A DNA stretch of 64,000 nt from Sthenelais limicola. Its lineage: Eukaryota; Annelida; Polychaeta; Phyllodocida; Sigalionidae. The notes under the pieces are model-generated. The model was not told the DNA's origin and did not search any database. It saw only the letters and a program-made list of their open reading frames with translations. Of the stretch, positions 52,930 through 64,000 are shown in pieces. Where the stretch lies: contig OW804099.1 of assembly GCA_942159475.1 (NCBI GenBank), positions 12,088,119 to 12,152,118 on the forward strand, given 5' to 3'. The stretch's first letter is position 1; each line of letters opens with the position of its first letter. The translations under genes were made by a program, and so were the position numbers.

Positions 52930-53330
52930 ATTATTATAGAATCCTGATGAAGGTCGAATGTAAAACCGATACGTAGATCGCCCCAACACATTAAACCTCC
53001 TTCAAATACAAATATCTGTGTCCCTTCGTGTTGTGAGTTGTCTCAATCACTTAGAATTATTATTATTATTATACTTTTATTCAGTATATACATGTACATA
53101 ATGATAATAAAGAATGGGGCTATTTGCTCCCTCTCCACTGAAGATCTTCCTGGTAGCCCTTAAACAAAACATTGGTAATAAACTGAAAATTTGAAAAAGT
53201 CTCTTCTTATATTTTCCCTTATAGTGGGAGAGTTCATTGTCTATAGAATGTGTATTGCTCATCAAGCGTACAGTTACATATATAAGAGACACAGGGTAGA
53301 TTGTGGCCTGTCAACACTACACTAGGGTGA
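52930..53330. other. Retroelement 3'-end remnants
   Basis: CTGATGA (52944-52950), then a GGT/ACC-closed loop and GATACGT (52968-52974), resembles a degenerate hammerhead core as found in Penelope-like elements. From 53052 a (TTATTA)n followed by TTTTATTC is the reverse of an AATAAA plus ATA-repeat tail, consistent with a minus-strand LINE 3' end. Both are tentative. Confidence 0.4.
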
Positions 53331-54071
53331 GTTGCTCCTCCCAGATGTCCTGGTATACGGACATTTACAATTCACTGCTTTTTTAACGAAGTCGTCTCAA
53401 AATATATAATATTGTCCATTTTTATACATATGTTTTGATTCTAAATAATCTATACAGGTTGCTGACTTTCATCAATCTGTGATTACACTTTTGTTTTTGT
53501 TGTTTTACTTTTTTAGTAGCTAATGATTACATACAAATATACTGGACGTAAAGTACATACAAATATACTGGACGTAAAGTACATTTTAATCAAACAGTTG
53601 TCTCTTACCTATTTTATTGCTATTATGAGTATATAATAATTCTAACAATTTTCCATTTTATTTTATTTCCTAAGTCACCTAGATTACACATACTCTCTAT
53701 TGAACATGTTGGTAACAACCGGAAGAAATGGTACCTCACTGTATCATAAAGGCATGTTGACCAATTTGTCAATGTATGTATTACTCGTTTGTACTCTTTT
53801 GTACTCATCAAAAATGACAAATAAAAAACAACTTATCTTATCTTATCTTAACATGCTAAGTAATCAAAGTACAAAGTACAAAGTGAACCGTACCTGAGAC
53901 ATTAAGTTTCCAGATACAACATTATCAATATTCATTCATTGGCGATGACTTGGCGAACACCTTCATTAATGTATCATTGCTGCATCCTTGGTCCAGCAAG
54001 CGATGTCTGGCAATGAGTGGGCGATGGGGACATTAGATAGCAAGGCTGGCGATATGACCTACTCATGTAAT
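53331..54071. other. Unassigned; possible LINE tail near 53855
   Basis: ACAAATAAAAAACAACTTATC followed by TTATCTTATCTT (53816-53850) has the look of a LINE 3' UTR with a (TTATC)n tail. A 29-bp direct repeat (ACATACAAATATACTGGACG) occurs at about 53529-53582. Confidence 0.4.
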
Positions 54072-54872
54072 CAGTGGCGGTACCAGGGGGGTCTAGGGCG
54101 CACCGCCCCCCCCCCCCCAGACCCCTTAAATTATCTCCTGTGCCCCCCCCCCCCCACTCAGAGGGGCAGAGGGCCCCAAAGTCCTGAAAAAGGTGCCTTC
54201 TTGTATACATTTTAGACTACAAATTGTATGAATTCAGGGAAATTACATCATCTCATAATGAAATTAAATCAGAAATTTTTATTATGATGTTGTTGGTCTT
54301 ATATTTATGAAATTTGCACCACTCATGTTATGTATCATACTGTCAGAATTGTTAACTTTATATGAAATTCTAATCTTGAAGTCTGAAATAACCACTCTTT
54401 CGAAAAGGATGATTTTTCCCATAGAAATAGCTAATGGTAGATACTTGGTTTGAGGTATATCTTATATCTTAGGTATATAGCTATTTTAAGCAGTGACCTA
54501 TTGTTTCTTTTTCATTCATATGACCCAAAACACATAATCTTAGAACAGAAGTGAAGAAAAATGGCATTTATTTTGGATTTTACCCAACAGTGTTGTTGGT
54601 GTTAACAGTATGATATCATAAGGGGAACAAATATGTCCATAAAGGAGCACTGTATAAAGGAGCACTGTATATTTCTTAATTGTGTGAATTATATTTTCTT
54701 AAAAAATATATGACAGGTTGCCCGTTTTTCTTAGATAACTTAAAGTAGTGGGGCTTTATTTCATTGTCATTAGATAAATTGTTATGCATGCGATGGCATT
54801 CCAAACAGGCCAATTTTGGAAGATTTTGACCTCAAGTGTGCCCCCCCCCCCCCTCTTCTGGTACCACCCCTG
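54072..54872. mobile_element. hAT-like non-autonomous element with poly(C) termini
   Basis: Left CAGTGGCGGTACCAGGGGGG and right CTGGTACCACCCCTG are inverted, and long C runs sit just inside each end (54105-54118, 54144-54156, 54840-54853). CAG...CTG termini fit hAT-type elements, but the 8-bp flanks (CATGTAAT and GTGGTAGG) do not match. Confidence 0.65.
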
Positions 54873-55660
54873 GTGGTAGGCCGTCAGTTGGTTGTCAATG
54901 GTGTTAATGACATCAACGATGTGTGAGCGATGACATCCAAAATAGAAAAGATAATTAGTACTAAAGTGGCTTAGTTGGGTTGTCAATACAAAGACGATTG
55001 CAGAGCAGGCTCTATCAATAAGCCAGCTAACCAGGTGTGAAGGTGTATTACATACTGGTGCAGTTAGGTCTTCCACCCACTGCTGTTTCTAAATCAGTGA
55101 TAAGTACCAAATCACTGAGTATGGTTAGTAATCGGGTCTCAGCATGGTGGAGAACCCAGTAGTCTATTGTCTAGAGGAGGGTCTGTGTGCATGTCTGAAT
55201 GTACTTACTTTCTCTCCAGAATAATTTAGAGGGTATCCTGGGATGAAATAACATCGATGGTGACAGTCCTGAATCATGGGCATAAGTTGGGAAATCACAA
55301 TTGGAGTTTCGTAGCCTTGGTTCAGCCCCAATTATTTTGACCAGTTTTAAAAATATTTAAAAATGAAAAATTGAATCTCAATAAAACTTTGCGAGATTAT
55401 AGTTGTTTTGTCCGACATAGGTCCGGATATCTATATGTAATAGGAAATATCCACATATTTTTTTTTAAATATCTATTTCTTTTTCCAAGATATTTCAACT
55501 CACTTTCAATGGAACTAATGGATATTAAATTTTTATTATCAAGACACAAAATATCTTGGATTGTGGATGTTCTTTTTGGCACACTAAGTCACTTATATAT
55601 TTTCACATTTTCATATACTACTGAGTGGTGTCTGAATAGTGGCCAGTAGACTAGCACTAA
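54873..55660. other. Unassigned AT-rich region
   Basis: No gene recognised. Confidence 0.35.
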
Positions 55661-55740
55661 GTCCCTTAGGCTATACTCATAGACCAGAAATCCGACCAAA
55701 GTGAAGTTGGTTATTATATGATACATTTAATTTCTGTTAA
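55661..55740 (+). repeat. Dispersed repeat, inverted partner at 63670-63751
   Basis: GTCCCTTAGGCTATACTCAT onward is about 85-90% identical by eye to the reverse complement of 63670-63751. Confidence 0.75.
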
Positions 55741-56700
55741 AGAATAATCAGTTTAACAATTATTTTGTAGGTAATGCCCAAGAAATAGTGGTTGTGAGTG
55801 GATAAATTGCACGTTTTTTTATATATATTGATATTTTTTAGATTTTTTAGATTATAAAAATAATCAAGATGCGCAAGTCTATCCATGCAATTAGGAAAGA
55901 AGCAAAAAAGGAAGCAATTCTGTCATATTTGAAAAGAAGCAACTGCAATGCATCATAGCAGCAGATGACACAGGTCATAGGTAATAGCGAAAAGACTCCT
56001 TGTAATGGGTGAAAAGATCTCAGTCATGAAGAAATAGTCGATGCCATGAAACTATTTATTTCAGGAATAGGAATATCTGGATGGTAATAGGAAAAGTGTC
56101 TTAGTAATATATTTTGGCTATGCGTAATATGTGCCAAAAAAGAGGAAAAGTCTGTAATATTACACATATCATACAGATTATGACTCTGGGAGTCTCAACA
56201 TTTAGTCTTGTCACAGTTCTCCCAGCGTATTTCAACCTGATTACAAACCTCCACCGTGCCTTTTGTCATGTTACGTATGTTGACCTATATAAATAATATA
56301 TGGGAATATATGGGAAGTCAACCACTGGTCACTTGACCTTGGCCGTGTGTCAGTTCCACTCAAGCAGCCATGGTAGGAGCACCACAAGAATTTGTTTTCT
56401 TTTCGTTTAATAAAGGGTGGCATAAGTCACCGTTGTCCATGCATCCCTGCCTTAGTATTACATTCTTATTATTATTGAGGACAAGATATAAAATCTAATC
56501 CAAGCAGCAACACAATCCTACTTTTGATCCCCAAAAAATCAGTTTCCTCTTCTTTCCAACAGCAGCAGAATTCATGATATGCTGAAATCTCAAATTACAT
56601 TGATGCAAATTAAACTTGTTTCCAGTTCTTTTTCGTTGATTGTTCTTGACAATAGAAAAATAGTCCACCTTATTTTCTTAGCCTTTGTTGTTCTTGTGCT
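55741..56700. other. Unassigned AT-rich region
   Basis: No domain-bearing ORF, RNA or repeat recognised. Confidence 0.35.
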
Positions 56701-59365
56701 GGTTCTGTAGGTGGAGAGGAGTGGCGAGGACCTCCATACATGGTTCTGTAGGTGGAGAGGAGTGGCAAGCTCCTCCCTCCATGGTTCTGTAGGTAGAGAG
56801 GAGTGGCGAGCTCCTCCCTACATGGTTCTGTAGGTGGAGAGGGGTGGCGAGCTCCTCCCTACATGGTTCTGTAGGTGGAGAGAAGTGGCGAGGTCCTCCC
56901 TACATGGTTCTGTAGGTGGAGAGGAGTGGCGAGGTCCTCCCTACATGGTTCTGTAGGTGGAGAGAAGTGGCGAGGTCCTCCCTACATGGTTCTGTAGGTG
57001 GAGAGGGGTGGCGAGGTCCTCCCTACATGGTTCTGTAGGTGGAGAGGGGTGGCGAGCTCCTCCCTACATGGTTCTGTAGGTGGAGAGGGGTGGCGAGCTC
57101 CTCCCTACATGGTTCTGTAGGTGGAGAGAAGTGGCGAGGTCCTCCCTACATGGTTCTGTAGGTGGAGAGGAGTGGCGAGCTCCTCCCTACATGGTTCTGT
57201 AGGTGGAGAGAAGTGGCGAGGTCCTCCCTACATGGTTCTGTAGGTGGAGAGGGGTGGCGAGCTCCTCCCTACATGGTTCTGTAGGTGGAGAGGAGTGGCG
57301 AGGTCCTCCCTACATGGTTCTGTAGGTGGAGAGGAGTGGTGAGCTCCTCCCTACATGGTTCTGTAGGTGGAGAGGAGTGGCGAGGTCCTCCCTACATGGT
57401 TCTGTAGGTGGAGAGGGGTGGCGAGCTCTTCCCTACATGGTTCTGTAGGTGGAGAGGAGTGGTGAGCTCCTCCCTACATGGTTCTGTAGGTGGAGAGGGG
57501 TGGCGAGGACCTCCCTACATGGTTCTGTAGGTGGAGAGGGGTGGCAAGGACCTCCCTACATGGTTCTGTAGGTGGAGAGGGGTGGCGAGGTCCTCCCTAC
57601 ATGGTTCTGTAGGTGGAGAGGAGTGGCGAGGGCCTCCCTACATGGTTCTGTAGGTGGAGAGGGGTGGCGAGGGCCTCCCTACATAGTTCTGTAGGTGGAG
57701 AGGGGTGGCGAGGGCCTCCCTACATGGTTCTGTAGGTGGAGAGGAGTGGCAAGGGCCTCCCTACATGGTTCTGTAGGTGGAGAGGAGTGGCAAGGGCCTC
57801 CCTACATGGTTCTGTAGGTGGAGAGGAGTGGCGAGGGCCTCCCTACATGGTTCTGTAGGTGGAGAGGAGTGGCAAGGGCCTCCCTACATGGTTCTGTAGG
57901 TGGAGAGGAGTGGCAAGGGCCTCCCTACATGGTTCTGTAGGTGGAGAGGGGTGGCGAGCTCCTCCCTACATGGTTCTGTAGGTGGAGAGGGGTGGCGAGG
58001 GCCTCCCTACATGGTTCTGTAGGTGGAGAGGAGTGGCGAGGGCCTCCCTACATGGTTCTGTAGGTGGAGAGGGGTGGGGAGGTCTTCCCTACATGATTCT
58101 GTAGGTGGAGAGGGGTGGCGAGGGCCTCCCTACATGGTTCTGTAGGTGGAGAGGGGTGGGGAGGTCTTCCCTACATGATTCTGTAGGTGGAGAGGGGTGG
58201 CGAGGACCTCCCTACATGGTTCTGTAGGTGGAGAGGGGTGGGGAGGTCTTCCCTACATGATTCTGTAGGTGGAGAGGGGTGGCGAGGGCCTCCCTACATG
58301 GTTCTGTAGGTGGAGAGGGGTGGGGAGGTCTTCCCTACATGGTTCTGTAGGTGGAGAGGGGTGGCGAGGGCCTCCCTACATGGTTCTGTAGGTGGAGAGG
58401 GGTGGCGAGGGCCTCCCTACATGGTTCTGTAGGTGGAGAGGGGTGGTGAGGTCCTCCCTCCATGGTTCTGTAGGTGGAGAGGGGTGGCGAGGGCCTCCCT
58501 ACATGGTTCTGTAGGTGGAGAGGAGTGGCAAGCTCCTCCCTACATGGTTCTGTAGGTGGAGAGGAGTGGTGAGGTCCTCCCTACATGGTTCTGTAGGTGG
58601 AGAGGGGTGGCAAGGTCCTCACTATATGGTTCTGTAGGTGGAGAGGGGTGGGGAGGTCCTCCCTACATGGTTCTGTAGGTGGAGAGGAGTGGCGAGGGCC
58701 TCCCTACATGGTTCTGTAGGTGGAGAGGGGTGGGGAGGTCCTCCCTACATGGTTCTGTAGGTGGAGAGGAGTGGGGAGGGCCTCCCTACATGGTTCTGTA
58801 GGTGGAGAGGGGTGGCGAGGACCTCCCTACATGGTTCTGTAGGTGAAGAGGGGTGGCGAGGTCCTCCCTACATGGTTCTGTAGGTGGAGAGGGGTGGCGA
58901 GGTCCTCCCTACATGGTTCTGTAGGTGGAGAGGGGTGGGGAGGTCCTCCCTACATGGTTCTGTAGGTGGAGAGGGGTGGGGAGGTCCTCCCTACATGGTT
59001 CTGTAGGTGGAGAGGAGTGGCGAGGGCCTCCCTACATGGTTCTGTAGGTGGAGAGGGGTGGGGAGGTCCTCCCTACATGGTTCTGTAGGTGGAGAGGAGT
59101 GGGGAGGGCCTCCCTACATGGTTCTGTAGGTGGAGAGGGGTGGCGAGGACCTCCCTACATGGTTCTGTAGGTGAAGAGGGGTGGCGAGGTCCTCCCTACA
59201 TGGTTCTGTAGGTGGAGAGGGGTGGCGAGGTCCTCCCTACATGGTTCTGTAGGTGGAGAGGGGTGGGGAGGTCCTCCCTACATGGTTCTGTAGGTGGAGA
59301 GGGGTGGTGAGCTCCTCCCTACATGGTTCTGTAGGTGGAGAGGGGTGGGGAGGTCTTCCCTACAT
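56701..59365. repeat. 65 x 41-bp minisatellite with higher-order structure
   Basis: Unit GGTTCTGTAGGTGGAGAGGA followed by GTGGCGAGGTCCTCCCTACAT in its commonest form (in two parts). The span equals exactly 65 units. A rare variant GGTGAAGAGG at 58842 and 59170 marks a 328-bp (8-unit) higher-order duplication at the right end. Confidence 0.97.
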
Positions 59366-60289
59366 AGTTCACTGCCCTATTGATTTGGTTTGAACTTGAA
59401 CTTAAAAATAAACTTGAACTGAAAAATAAAGGTAGCCAAAAGTTAGGTGGTTTCAGTTGCACCTCCAGCCACATGTCCCATTGTATTGGCACGCATTGCT
59501 TGGCCTTATTGAATTATCAGCAGGAGAAACAAGATTCTATTTGTCTTGGCCCTCGACGTACATGATCTGAAATAACTTGGAATTAATTACAGATGGGATT
59601 GCGTGTTAGGGACTGATGTCACATTTAATTGCTTACTTGCGTTTTTAACAAGGCTGACACAAATTATAATTGTTTCTATCTTTATAACCTGAGTAGATAT
59701 TGTGCAACCTAAAATATTGAACTGTGGGTCAAACATTGTAGTAAAGGCTTTCTAAAGATTTCACACTGACATACAACTCTCATAGCTCCATATTAATCAG
59801 GAAAGATGGCGGTTATGCAAATCCCCAATTGCACGGCACAGTATCAGCAAACTTCAGCAATAACAGCAATATTCTAAGCGAATGAAACCAAGGAGTTAGT
59901 TAACAGATTTATTACACATGCTTTCAATCATGAAAATAGAAAACAAATCGAGTCATAAATTTGAAACGGTTATTACACATATATTTAAATCGGGGCTTTC
60001 TTGACCAGTCACCAGACTATCATCTACCGAAAAGTGTCATATCTACCACAAAGTGGGCCGCCAAACTGACTGCACTACATCGCCACATTTACGACAACCT
60101 ATGACTATGTAGCAGACCCTCGGTCACCTATTACGTCACGTCATGCCTCACTGGTCATGAGTGTTGTCCTCTCACTATCTCCCCCATAGGGCAGTGGCTC
60201 CCCTCACCCCTCAGTCATCTCCACCACAGCTCGCACCAATCACCATAAAAAGGTAGCCCTCAGGAGCTTTTACACCTTCCACTCTCCCC
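59366..60289. other. Unassigned, with a MITE family 3 terminus
   Basis: GATGGCGGTTATGCAAATCC (59805-59824) followed by CCAATT is the reverse of the family 3 left end; no other half was found. Otherwise featureless. Confidence 0.4.
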
Positions 60290-60480
60290 TCTCCTTCTGT
60301 GAACTTCTCTCTCTCTCTGTTCCACCCTCTCTATCCCTCTAAACTGATATCCTCCTCCTCCTCCTCGTCCTGCTACCTCACTACCATACCTGTTATACAA
60401 ACAGTTACAAACCCCTCCTCCTCTTTCTCCTCCATCTCTCTTCCTTCTCATCCCCTACCTCAACCTCCTCCTGGGGGAAG
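60290..60480. repeat. Pyrimidine-rich tract
   Basis: CTCTCTCT and CCTCCTCCT blocks interrupted by short mixed sequence. A second CT-rich block lies at 60720-60795. Confidence 0.8.
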
Positions 60481-61689
60481 GGCGGAGTGAGGGGAGGAGT
60501 GAGTGAGATTGGTTGCTTTACGCCCTTATTCCCCATATATATATATGATCCCAAACCATATAAATATGAATCTTTATGTAATACTAATAGGTATAGTGGG
60601 GAGGTGGAACAAGAGGAAGGGGGTGTAACAGTAAGTCGGAGAGGGGGAAAGGGAGGGGGACGAAAGGGGAGGAAGGATAACAAAAAAATGTATTCATCTG
60701 TTTTCATCTCCAACGCTCCCCCCCCCCTCTCTCTCTCTCTCTCTGTCTCTGTCATTTCTTTATCTCCCTCTCCCCCCCCCCTCTCTCTTTCTCTCAGAGA
60801 AAGAATGTAGGCTACCCATCCACACATTACAGTAATTCTCTGAAACGGGCAGCATTTGATTTCAGCAGGTCATTATTTTTGGAAAAAATAAAATTAAATG
60901 ATATAATATGTGGGCTCAAGTGGCGAAGCCACTTGTCTTAGTAAAAAAAACCCCAGATTGGTGCCATGACAACCCCACATAACTCAGTAGTGAAATGCGC
61001 ACTATGCGAAACACACTCTAGATACGTTGTTTTCAGAGCAATGTGTGTATAATAAAATGATTTAACTGTATGTTTGGGTTTTTTTAAGATTTTATTTATA
61101 GTGAGGTATCAACCTTCAATTAAGTATCTTTGCACCTGGACAACTGAGAATATCATGAAAAAATGTGCTTATTTGTTTCAATAAAATGTATTAAGAACCT
61201 AATATGGATTTGCTCCAACGTGCACTGTCAAAGAGGCTATATAAAGGGTAAACTAAACAGGAACTAAAAGAACAGAAATCACTACCATAATATGTTAAAC
61301 CACAATATTTCCCTGGTTTGACTTTGACAGGAATAATTCCCTTCATGTTTCTGCGCATGCCCTGTGACTAGTGAGTGTGCGCACTGGTTGCTATGGCTAC
61401 ACATGAGTCCTGTGTAGAGCAGGACAGAGGATAGATCTCTGTACCAATGGTGCACTTTGAGACTGTTGAAAGAGTTTAACAAGTGAATAATTTGATTTAT
61501 TTGTGGCATTGGATCAAACGGGGAGGGGGCGGGTTGTCGCACATGGTTTAATTCTAAATGATAAACTACTTCTGGTTTCACAGGAAGTAGCCATGGCAAC
61601 TGATATGTTATTTGCCAGGTTTACCACAAATATTCAACTATTGGACTCTAAACTGGTGGTTTTTAGATTAATAAAGGCAGATATTTAAT
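60481..61689. other. Unassigned region
   Basis: Small palindrome AAGTGGCGAAGCCACTT near 60917; otherwise no gene or repeat recognised. Confidence 0.35.
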
Positions 61690-61890
61690 ATGTAAAGCTC
61701 AAGAAGGTTTTTTGGTCATGCATGTCCTTGGAATCTGGGATCTCCCCATCTGTTTTTTGGGTCTGTACAGGTCCGTCAACCCTGTCTGGAGGACATTATA
61801 TGTGGTTTGTGAAGTTATCTGGAGTGAAAATGTGATTTTGAGGCCTTTTTTAATCAGGATCTTTACACTCTATTTATAGCCTGGGAAAGC
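61690..61890 (+). repeat. Interspersed repeat (family 5), uninterrupted copy
   Basis: Aligns with the reverse complement of the two halves at 41100-41225 and 41654-41760; it is the empty-site reference for the 428-bp insertion. Confidence 0.82.
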
Positions 61891-61979
61891 CCCTATTACT
61901 AGAAGAGATTGAGGTCATGCCTTTATGTCCCACTGTCCTCGACAACGTGGGATTCCTGAGCAATGCGTCCTGTAAGAAT

Positions 61980-62215
61980 CCCTGGCAACAGGAAAGAGAG
62001 GGAGAGTGATCAAAGGGGGAGGGGGAAAGCGGGGAAAAAGAGAGGGGGAGGTGAGGGGAGAGAGATCAGAGGGAGAGGGGGAGAGCAAAGAAGCAGAGGG
62101 AGAGGGTGGGAGAAATCAGATAGGCAGAGAGAGAATAAGTTAGAGAGAAGAGGGGAAGGGGAAGGGAAAGACGGGAAGGAGAGGGAGAGAGAGGCAAGGA
62201 GAGAATAAAATAAGT
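61980..62215. repeat. Polypurine tract
   Basis: GGGAGAGGGGGAG-type DNA with occasional CAG interruptions. Confidence 0.85.
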
Positions 62216-62299
62216 GAAGGGATATGGTGTGGGAAATCAGATAGGGTGAGGGACAAGAGGATAGAGACTAGGGCTGGGGGAGAAGAGAAGGTGAGTAAG

Positions 62300-62815
62300 G
62301 ACAGGGAGCAACAGTCCTAGATTATGGAATGACCTTACTATAGCACAAAACCTCAGTTGGACAAAGTTGAAAAACTACCTGAAAAACTCAGAAATTCCAG
62401 TATTATCATAAGGGATTGGAAGCAGAATGAATATTATTCTTAGAAATGTGCTATATAGAAAAATAAAGGAAAATGTTTGTATTCAAAGGGAAATTTGAAA
62501 TTGAATTATAACTTAACTTACATCCTTTTACCTTCTTTATTCAGAATAGCAGATTGATTTATGTGACTACGTTTAGCCGGGCGAAAAAGATGTAGAAAAT
62601 ATATGTATGTGGTTATGTTTTAAAAAAAATTGTTGAAATCTAGAACATTTGAATTAACAATGTCAGAATCAGCCAATTTAAGGACTGATTATAGGACTTA
62701 AAATATAATATATTTAAGTCAAAATGTAGTTTTTGTGAGTAGATATTTACACGACAAACAAGATATATCACTATGTGAAAATTCCGTCAATAAATTTTTA
62801 TTAAAAAAAAAAGCA
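62300..62815 (+). pseudogene. LINE 3' remnant
   Basis: One frame gives SPRLWNDLTIAQNLSWTKLK, then NYLKNSE, the LWNxL...FKxxL pattern of LINE C-termini, followed by an AT-rich UTR, AATAAA near 62790 and an A run. No RT core. Confidence 0.55.
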
Positions 62816-63669
62816 AAAAAAAACTAGCAGCGCTAAGCATTCTGACCGAGGCTTCCCGTGCAAAAAGTATTTGAAAAATATCAGTTTTTGCGACTTGTTG
62901 CAGCAAAGAACATAACAATGTGGCTGTATGAGGGTAACTCAGGCTACACAATGGTGTTAAAGCAATGTAACAGATAGCTGGACAGTAACCCCATCTCTCC
63001 CCCATTTCTCCCCCATCTCTCCATTCATGTGACTCTGGTACAATGGGGAATTGTGACTGCAGGCTGCTGTGTGAGGGGGGAGTGGGGGAGGGAGGGGGGT
63101 TGAGTACGGGGTAGGGGGTTGGGGGTAATAATGCATATCTACAGGCTGCTTGGGATGAGTAGAAGCCATGAGGGGGTGGGAGGAACGAGTTAGAAAGTGA
63201 GATGTCAGAGTTTGTCAAGAATTATTTCTGATTTAATGATAATTGTGGTGCTCCCCTAATACCTATAGATGACCTCTGTCATCTGGGCTCTGTTGTACAA
63301 GCTAAGCAAGGATTGTTTTCTGTAGGAATTTTTCCTTCCCTACATTCATTCCTCCATAAAATTCCCAGCTCGTAGGAATATTCCTTGCAGTATAGGTGTG
63401 AGTCAGCAAAGTAGAAGGTAAATAGGATGCATAGGATTCACTCATTTCTTGGGTTTAAAGATTAATAAACACATTTTCCTCAATTTGAAGTGGTAAAGTG
63501 GGTAAAATATTAGATACTTTGATTCTTATACCTTCAAATATGATGTAGATTACCCTGATATGATTAGACTTTACATCCACAGGCGAGACCTAGAAAGTGA
63601 CCCTTTGTGATGTAGGAATTTTCCCACATTGATACATGTAGTTGTTCCCTATGTAGGAATTTCCAGAAA
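62816..63669. other. Unassigned region
   Basis: G-rich stretch at 63074-63122; TAGGAATTTTTCC-like motifs recur between 63320 and 63660. No gene recognised. Confidence 0.35.
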
Positions 63670-63751
63670 TTAACAGAAATGAAATGTATCACATGATAAC
63701 CAACTTAACTTTGGTTGGATATCTGGTCTATGAGTATAGCCTAAGGGACTG
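63670..63751 (-). repeat. Dispersed repeat, inverted partner of 55661-55740
   Basis: Reverse complement shares AGTCCCTTAGGCTATACTCA and the following ~60 bp with 55661-55740. Confidence 0.75.
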
Positions 63752-64000
63752 TTGCGTCCCAAATAGACATTTTCCTCTGTGGTACAAGCTATTTCACATA
63801 TTACAAATTCTTTTCCAACTGCTAACTTCCTATTTCCGGGCAGATTTTACTATTTCCAGAACAAAAGGTTCCATGTCAGTGGCGATTTTTCCATGTCAGC
63901 CTCCTTTTCCACTATTTCCCTTAGATATTCACCACAGAAAAGTATGTCACTGCACCTTTTTCCTATTTCTCCTATGGTATGTCCTATTTCCTCTACATGA
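63752..64000. other. Unassigned, window end
   Basis: CTATTTCC-type short motifs; an open frame runs off the window edge without a recognisable domain. Confidence 0.3.

Noticed and set aside
53700..53897. Small ORF of 65 residues before a (TTATC)n tail
   Set aside because: No match to a LINE motif that I can recognise; kept only as a possible 3' UTR.

Overview
This window is eukaryotic, most likely from an invertebrate animal (phylum not determinable from the sequence). It holds an env-bearing LTR retroelement, CR1-like LINEs, tRNA-derived sequences, many terminal-inverted-repeat MITEs and long minisatellites. There are no operon-like gene clusters, and two fixed-size 200-N scaffold gaps are present. 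I recognise no host protein-coding gene: every credible CDS belongs to a mobile element.

Layout. 1-10.08 kb: polypyrimidine and polypurine DNA hosting a complete LTR retrotransposon (797-10077) with LTRs that read as identical by eye and open gag, pol and env; env has a furin-type site, a fusion-peptide-like segment and a C-terminal anchor. 10.08-12.27 kb: purine tract, a MITE, and a 12 x 75-bp array whose minus strand looks like half a tRNA gene. 12.27-19.20 kb: a 5'-truncated CR1-like LINE with three ORFs: an RRM-like protein carrying a NADAR (YbiA-like) domain, a separate SGNH-hydrolase ORF, and an endonuclease/reverse-transcriptase ORF. 19.2-28 kb: MITEs, purine/pyrimidine tracts around the first gap, a MITE swollen by an internal 23-bp minisatellite, LINE remnants and a 1.1-kb TTAA-flanked transposon. 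28.0-36.5 kb: a tandem segmental duplication (about 3.5 and 4.0 kb) whose three simple-sequence arrays are all roughly twice as long in the second copy. 36.5-56.7 kb: further minisatellites (42, 49, 47 and 36 bp), foldback elements, nested MITEs and the second gap. 56.7-59.4 kb: 65 x 41-bp minisatellite. 59.4-64 kb: low-gene DNA with repeat fragments.

How the parts relate. The LTR element is self-contained (capsid, protease/RT/RNase H/integrase, envelope). The LINE supplies its own nucleic-acid-binding protein, two accessory enzyme-like domains and EN-RT. LINE fragments elsewhere are 3' remnants of related families that share a short CTGGAAGA motif near their 3' ends. Several minisatellites start at or inside transposon termini. 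Two pairs of repeats within the window preserve filled and empty insertion sites (466 bp without target duplication; 428 bp with TATAAT duplication), and a cluster of foldback elements lies between 28 and 42.5 kb.

The most unusual item is the NADAR-domain LINE; next are the env-bearing LTR element, the tRNA-like tandem array, and the foldback family with recurrent GA/GA internal loops.
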